From Nanobdellota archaeon (GTDB taxonomy: Archaea > Nanobdellota > Nanobdellia > Pacearchaeales > GW2011-AR1), in the NCBI GenBank assembly GCA_013329055.1, contig DUKY01000022.1, positions 1-41,167 of the forward strand: a DNA stretch of 41,167 nt, in the 5' to 3' direction. Position 1 is the first letter of the stretch. Every line of letters begins with the position of its first letter. The notes under the pieces were generated by a model. The model saw nothing but the letters and a program-made list of their open reading frames with translations. It searched no databases and had not been told where the DNA came from. Below, one piece after another: positions 37,311 to 41,167 of the stretch. The translations under genes were made by a program, and so were the position numbers.

Positions 37311-40075
37311 AAAAATATTTTGTAATTTTTTGTTTAATTTCAATTTTTGGATTAATTATTATTAATTCAGAATCTTATGAAGATAAAATTGACAAAAAAG
37401 TTTTAGATGATTTTAAAAATGGTATAGAAAAAGTTAATGTTATTGTGAAACTTAAAGAACCTTTAGAAAATAAAGGTTTTTTTGTTCAATCAGAAAAAAG
37501 TGATAAAAAAAAATTATTAGAAAAGAATAAAATTAAATCTGAAATTATTAATGAAATTGGTGAAGAAAATATAAATCATGTTTTTAATAATGAAATTTCT
37601 TTATCTCTTTCTATTCATGATTTGGAATTATTAGAGAAAAATAATAACGTAGATTATATTTGGTTTGATAAATCTCTTCATGCTTTTTTGCAAGGTTCAG
37701 TTCCTTATGTTAATGCAACTAATACCTGGAATGTTCAGATTTCCGGATTTAATGTTACTGGGACAAATGAAACAATTTGTATTCTCGATACTGGTGTAGA
37801 TTTTACTCATCCAGCATTAAATGGAAAAAATCTTACCTGTGTTATTGATTGTTTTGAAAAAGCCTGTGTAGAAAATTGCAGTGTTTTAGATGATCATGGG
37901 CATGGTACTCATGTTGCTGGAATTGCCGGTGCAAGTACTTATATTAACGGTGTTGCAGTCGGAGCAAATTTAATCGGAGTAAAAGTTTTAAATTATCAAG
38001 GTTCCGGAACATCTACTGACCTTAATCGTGGAATTGATTGGTGTATTGCAAATAAAAATGCTTATAATATTTCAGTAATTAGCATGAGTTTAGGTGATTG
38101 TTCGAATCATACTACTTATTGCAATAGTGATCCTAGTGCTTCGCATATTGATAATGCAACTAATAATAATATTAGTGTTATTGTTGCTGCGGGGAATGGT
38201 AATAGCGGAGGTTGCACGGGGATAACAGTTACTATTGGTCCTTCTGCTCCTGCGTGTGTACAAAGTGCAGTTGCTGTTGGGGCTGTTAGTGATGCTGATA
38301 GTAGTATTTATTATCAAAGAGGTCCATTATTTGAATTATTTGCTCCCGGTATAAACATTAATTCCACTAAAGCAAACGGAGGATTTGAATCTTTAAGCGG
38401 GACTTCAATGTCTGCTCCTCATGTCTCCGGTATTTTTGCATTATTCAAACAATTTTTAAGATTAACAAATCAAACAAAAACAAATAATGAAATTAAAGCA
38501 GTAATTAACAATACCGGACATTTATTAGATGATACTTCCGGAAGCGGATATAACTTTTCAATTGTTGATATTTATTCCGCGATTTATTCTTTAGATAATC
38601 TTGCTCCGAATGTAACTTTAATCTCTCCAAGTAATTCTTTAATTAGCATAAATTTCAATCAAACTTTTGTTTGCAATGTTACTGATGAATTTTTGCTTTC
38701 AAATTTAATTTTTTATTTATGGAATTCTGCCGGGAATTTAATTAATCAAACAAGTTCCAATATTTCCGGTTTAGTTAACCAAAGTTCTTTCAATGTTACA
38801 GGTTTATCTTCAGGAATTTATTATTGGAATTGCTTGGGTAATGATTCAAAAAGTAATTCTGCATATGCAAATAGTAATTATACATTAACAATCGGAAATT
38901 TAAGCACTACTTTAAATTCTCCAATAAATAATACTTATACAAATCAAAATTTAACCTTTAATTGTTCAGGTCAAACAATGCAGGGAGCCGAATTAACAAA
39001 TTTAACTTTTTATTTATGGAATTCTACTTCTGATTTAATTTATAATTTAACCAGTAATCTTTCCGGAGAAATAAATTCAACAATTTTTAGTTATAATTTT
39101 ACCGATGAAGGAAATTATTTTTGGAATTGTTTGACTATAAATAATCAATCTAATTCTGATTTGGCTAATGAAAATTATACTTTAACTTATGATATTACTT
39201 CACCTAATATTACTTTAATTAGTCCTGAAAATTCTGCAAGTTATACCTCAAGTTCTCAATCAATTACTTTTAGTTATAATGTTAGCGAGAATATTAATTT
39301 GTCTAACTGCAGTTTAATTGTTAATGATGCAATTAGTTTAACAAACATTTCTATTGTTAATCTCTCGGAAACACAAAGTTTCACAAATTCTTTTATTCCT
39401 GGCAGTTATAATTGGAATATTAATTGCACTGATAAAGCTGGAAATATTAACTATAGCTCTCAAAGAAGTTTCACTGTTACTGCTCCGGCAGTTGTTGCAA
39501 GTTCCGGAGGAGGTGGTGGCGGGGGAAGTCCTTCTGTAAGTATTTATGCTCCAACGTCTAATGATTTACTTGTCGGTTATTCTAAAGAATTAAAAGAAAA
39601 AGAACAAGTTAAATTTACTATTACCGGCTTAGAAAAAAGCAGTCATACCTTGACTTTAAACTCTCTTAAAAATAATAAAGTTAATATTACTATTAAAAGT
39701 GAACCAATAAATTTATTGCTGGGAATTGGTGAAAGTAAAAAATTAAATGTTACTTCAAATGAATATTATGATTTGTATATCAAATTTGAAGGTATAAAAA
39801 ACAATAAAGCCAGTATTACCATTAAAACAATCTTTGAAGAAATTAATCCTAAAATCTATACTATTATTGAAGAGAATAAATCTGAAACTTTAGACTCTGA
39901 AAAAGAAATTGAAGAAAAAATCGAAGAAGATTTTGGGACTTTTGATTCAAATAAAAAAGTATTTTATTTTTTGTTGATTCTTTTTATTATTATTTTTATT
40001 TTGTTTATAATTTTAAACTTAAGGCATTATCAATATAATCAGGAAATGAAACTTTTAAAAAAGTTTGGAAGTTGA
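37307..40075 (+). CDS. Membrane-anchored subtilisin-like (S8) serine protease
   Basis: A 922-residue protein. Signal peptide (about 1-20), an inhibitor-I9-like propeptide (KVNVIVKLKEPLEN...) and a catalytic domain with D161 (ILDTGVDFTHP), H199 (DHGHGTHVAGIAG), oxyanion Asn in VAAGNGNSGG and S367 (SGTSMSAPHVSG). From about residue 420 come three Ig-like beta repeats (PNVTLISPSNS / TTLNSPINNTY / PNITLISPENS), rich in N-x-S/T sequons. A Gly/Ser hinge (about 727-737) leads to a further beta domain, an acidic stretch and a C-terminal membrane helix plus KLLKKFGS tail. A surface-anchored protease, possibly involved in host-cell interaction or S-layer maturation. Confidence 0.93.
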   Translation: MKKYFVIFCLISIFGLIIINSESYEDKIDKKVLDDFKNGIEKVNVIVKLKEPLENKGFFVQSEKSDKKKLLEKNKIKSEIINEIGEENINHVFNNEISLSLSIHDLELLEKNNNVDYIWFDKSLHAFLQGSVPYVNATNTWNVQISGFNVTGTNETICILDTGVDFTHPALNGKNLTCVIDCFEKACVENCSVLDDHGHGTHVAGIAGASTYINGVAVGANLIGVKVLNYQGSGTSTDLNRGIDWCIANKNAYNISVISMSLGDCSNHTTYCNSDPSASHIDNATNNNISVIVAAGNGNSGGCTGITVTIGPSAPACVQSAVAVGAVSDADSSIYYQRGPLFELFAPGININSTKANGGFESLSGTSMSAPHVSGIFALFKQFLRLTNQTKTNNEIKAVINNTGHLLDDTSGSGYNFSIVDIYSAIYSLDNLAPNVTLISPSNSLISINFNQTFVCNVTDEFLLSNLIFYLWNSAGNLINQTSSNISGLVNQSSFNVTGLSSGIYYWNCLGNDSKSNSAYANSNYTLTIGNLSTTLNSPINNTYTNQNLTFNCSGQTMQGAELTNLTFYLWNSTSDLIYNLTSNLSGEINSTIFSYNFTDEGNYFWNCLTINNQSNSDLANENYTLTYDITSPNITLISPENSASYTSSSQSITFSYNVSENINLSNCSLIVNDAISLTNISIVNLSETQSFTNSFIPGSYNWNINCTDKAGNINYSSQRSFTVTAPAVVASSGGGGGGGSPSVSIYAPTSNDLLVGYSKELKEKEQVKFTITGLEKSSHTLTLNSLKNNKVNITIKSEPINLLLGIGESKKLNVTSNEYYDLYIKFEGIKNNKASITIKTIFEEINPKIYTIIEENKSETLDSEKEIEEKIEEDFGTFDSNKKVFYFLLILFIIIFILFIILNLRHYQYNQEMKLLKKFGS

Positions 40076-40118
40076 AAACCAAAGAAATCTTTATAAGGTT
40101 CAAAATTAATTAAAGATT

Positions 40119-41167
40119 ATGAAAAGAAGTGTGTTTATTATTTTTGGTTTATTATTAATTAATATTTTATTTGTTAGTGCTGATCCTTGTGAAACTTCTG
40201 ATGGTGTAACTTGTTGTTATGGAACTTGTAATTGGGGATTGCCGGGACCAGATTCTACAGATGGTAGTTGTGGAGGACAATGCCAAAATTGGGGATGTGT
40301 TGCTTGTGCTCCTTCTTGTTCTCCAAGTTGTGCTTGTGCAACCAATACTTGTACTGGTCAATCTTGTGATGATGGTTGTGGTGGAAGTTGTCCAGGTACA
40401 AAATGTTGTTCAACTTGCGGTGATTCTTTAATTCAATGCAGTGAAACTTGTGACGATGGAAATACTCAATCTGGTGATGGTTGTTCAAATGTTTGTGCAA
40501 TTGAGCCTGGTTATCAATTTTGTAATGATTCTTGTAGTGATCAAATAATCCCTCTCTGGGTTCAAAATACTCCTGTAGCTTCAGAAACCACAAATATCTG
40601 TCCACATGAACTTGATGCATATTGGCCAGAAACTCATAAGAAGCTTTTTATGGATTCTGAAAATGGAATAGAATGTTTAACTGATGCCTTAACTTCATTT
40701 GAATTTTTAGGTTTATGTTTTAATTCAATTTTAGATAAATATGAACTTACCAATGTTCCTCGAAATTGGTTCACAACTAGTTTAAATTGTCAAAATAAAG
40801 GTGCGGGTTGGGATTTAGTTTATGTAACTCCAAGCAATTTTAATGAATTAACTCAGTTAAAACAGTGTTCTTTAGGATATAAGTGTTTAAATGAAATTTG
40901 TGTTCCGAATACATGTACAACTAATAAATGTTTATGTGAATCTTGTGGAGATTTTAATGTTACAGGTTTTGAGGAGTGCGATGATGGAAATTTGGTTAAT
41001 GGTGATGGTTGTTCTGATATATGCTTGATTGAAGATTATGATGATGATATGTGCGGGGATGGAATTTTATTTAATGGTTCTGAAGAGTGTGATGATGGAA
41101 ATTTAATTAATTTTGATGGTTGTTCTTCAACATGTAAGAATGAAACTTACGATAATAGTTATTGTGG
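40119..41167 (+). CDS. Large secreted Cys-rich surface protein with DUF4215-type repeats, 3' end beyond window
   Basis: Signal peptide MKRSVFIIFGLLLINILFVSA, then a region dense in cysteines. At least three copies match the Myxococcus cysteine-rich repeat (DUF4215) pattern ECDDGN-x(4)-GDGCS-x(2)-C: TCDDGNTQSGDGCSNVC, ECDDGNLVNGDGCSDIC and ECDDGNLINFDGCSSTC. Between them lies a non-Cys domain (LTDALTSFEFLGLCFNSILDKYEL). The frame is open to the window end, 349 codons. TATA-like CTTTATAAGG at about 40089-40098 precedes the ATG at 40119. Probably an adhesin or surface-layer associated protein, transcribed after the protease. Confidence 0.85.
   Translation, partial: MKRSVFIIFGLLLINILFVSADPCETSDGVTCCYGTCNWGLPGPDSTDGSCGGQCQNWGCVACAPSCSPSCACATNTCTGQSCDDGCGGSCPGTKCCSTCGDSLIQCSETCDDGNTQSGDGCSNVCAIEPGYQFCNDSCSDQIIPLWVQNTPVASETTNICPHELDAYWPETHKKLFMDSENGIECLTDALTSFEFLGLCFNSILDKYELTNVPRNWFTTSLNCQNKGAGWDLVYVTPSNFNELTQLKQCSLGYKCLNEICVPNTCTTNKCLCESCGDFNVTGFEECDDGNLVNGDGCSDICLIEDYDDDMCGDGILFNGSEECDDGNLINFDGCSSTCKNETYDNSYC

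Noticed and set aside
40167-40620. Open frames on both strands over the 5' end of the last gene
   Set aside because: They are shadows of the cysteine-rich surface protein, whose frame is open from 40119 to the window end with signal peptide and DUF4215-like repeats.

Overview
This AT-rich 41-kb window reads as the chromosome of a small-genome archaeon, most likely a DPANN lineage of the Nanoarchaeota/Woesearchaeota/Pacearchaeota type. The evidence is an archaeal information-processing set (PCNA sliding clamp, archaeo-eukaryotic primase, Mre11-Rad50, archaeal RNase J, stand-alone Elp3, a HemK2-like methyltransferase, a TrmB-family regulator, archaeal-type SerRS), TATA boxes 20-35 nt upstream of mostly leaderless start codons, and large secreted cysteine-rich proteins. 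No tRNA, rRNA, CRISPR array or insertion sequence is visible.

Region 1 (1-2.1 kb): two minimal nucleotidyltransferase-fold genes (one cut by the window edge), an orphan antitoxin-like small ORF, an imperfect palindrome, PCNA and an ASCH-domain protein.

Region 2 (about 2.1-9.3 kb) is the unusual part. Five related, strongly folded intergenic elements (A-E, near 2.95, 4.2, 5.05, 7.45 and 8.5 kb) separate small accessory gene sets. Each has a left arm like TAACAGGCATTAAC and a right arm like GTTAATGCCGATGTTA around a shared interior. For three intervals, the sequence just after one element is an inverted copy of the sequence just before the next. This is the layout expected of integron attC sites and gene cassettes, although no integrase lies in the window and several boxes deviate from the attC consensus. 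The cargo is a ParB/sulfiredoxin-like protein, a two-gene membrane/secreted pair, an antitoxin with a stop-interrupted RelE-like toxin, a three-gene operon with a zinc-finger plus nuclease-like protein and two small membrane proteins, a possible HhH glycosylase-like protein, and a class II aldolase-family protein. A half-element remnant (F) follows the aldolase.

Region 3 (9.3-28.5 kb) is ordinary chromosome: surface proteins with cysteine-rich repeats, a primase that appears to fuse PriS with the PriL Fe-S domain and carries a LAGLIDADG intein in its conserved FSG motif, an M18 aminopeptidase, SerRS, Apt, Elp3, a TrmB-like regulator with a GC-rich palindrome in its divergent promoter, and many small hypothetical proteins. 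Elp3 and a Trm9-like methyltransferase lie about 2 kb apart and could act in successive steps on tRNA wobble uridine.

Region 4 (28.5-37 kb): an adjacent P-loop kinase-like/HAD pair, Rad50 and Mre11 as an operon with a 59-bp tandem duplication covering the rad50 start, a hairpin-rich island containing a duplicated gene 3' end, then a HemK2-like methyltransferase, a small membrane protein and RNase J as an operon. Region 5 (37-41 kb) holds a secreted cysteine-rich peptide, a membrane-anchored subtilisin-like protease and the start of a large cysteine-rich surface protein that runs off the window.
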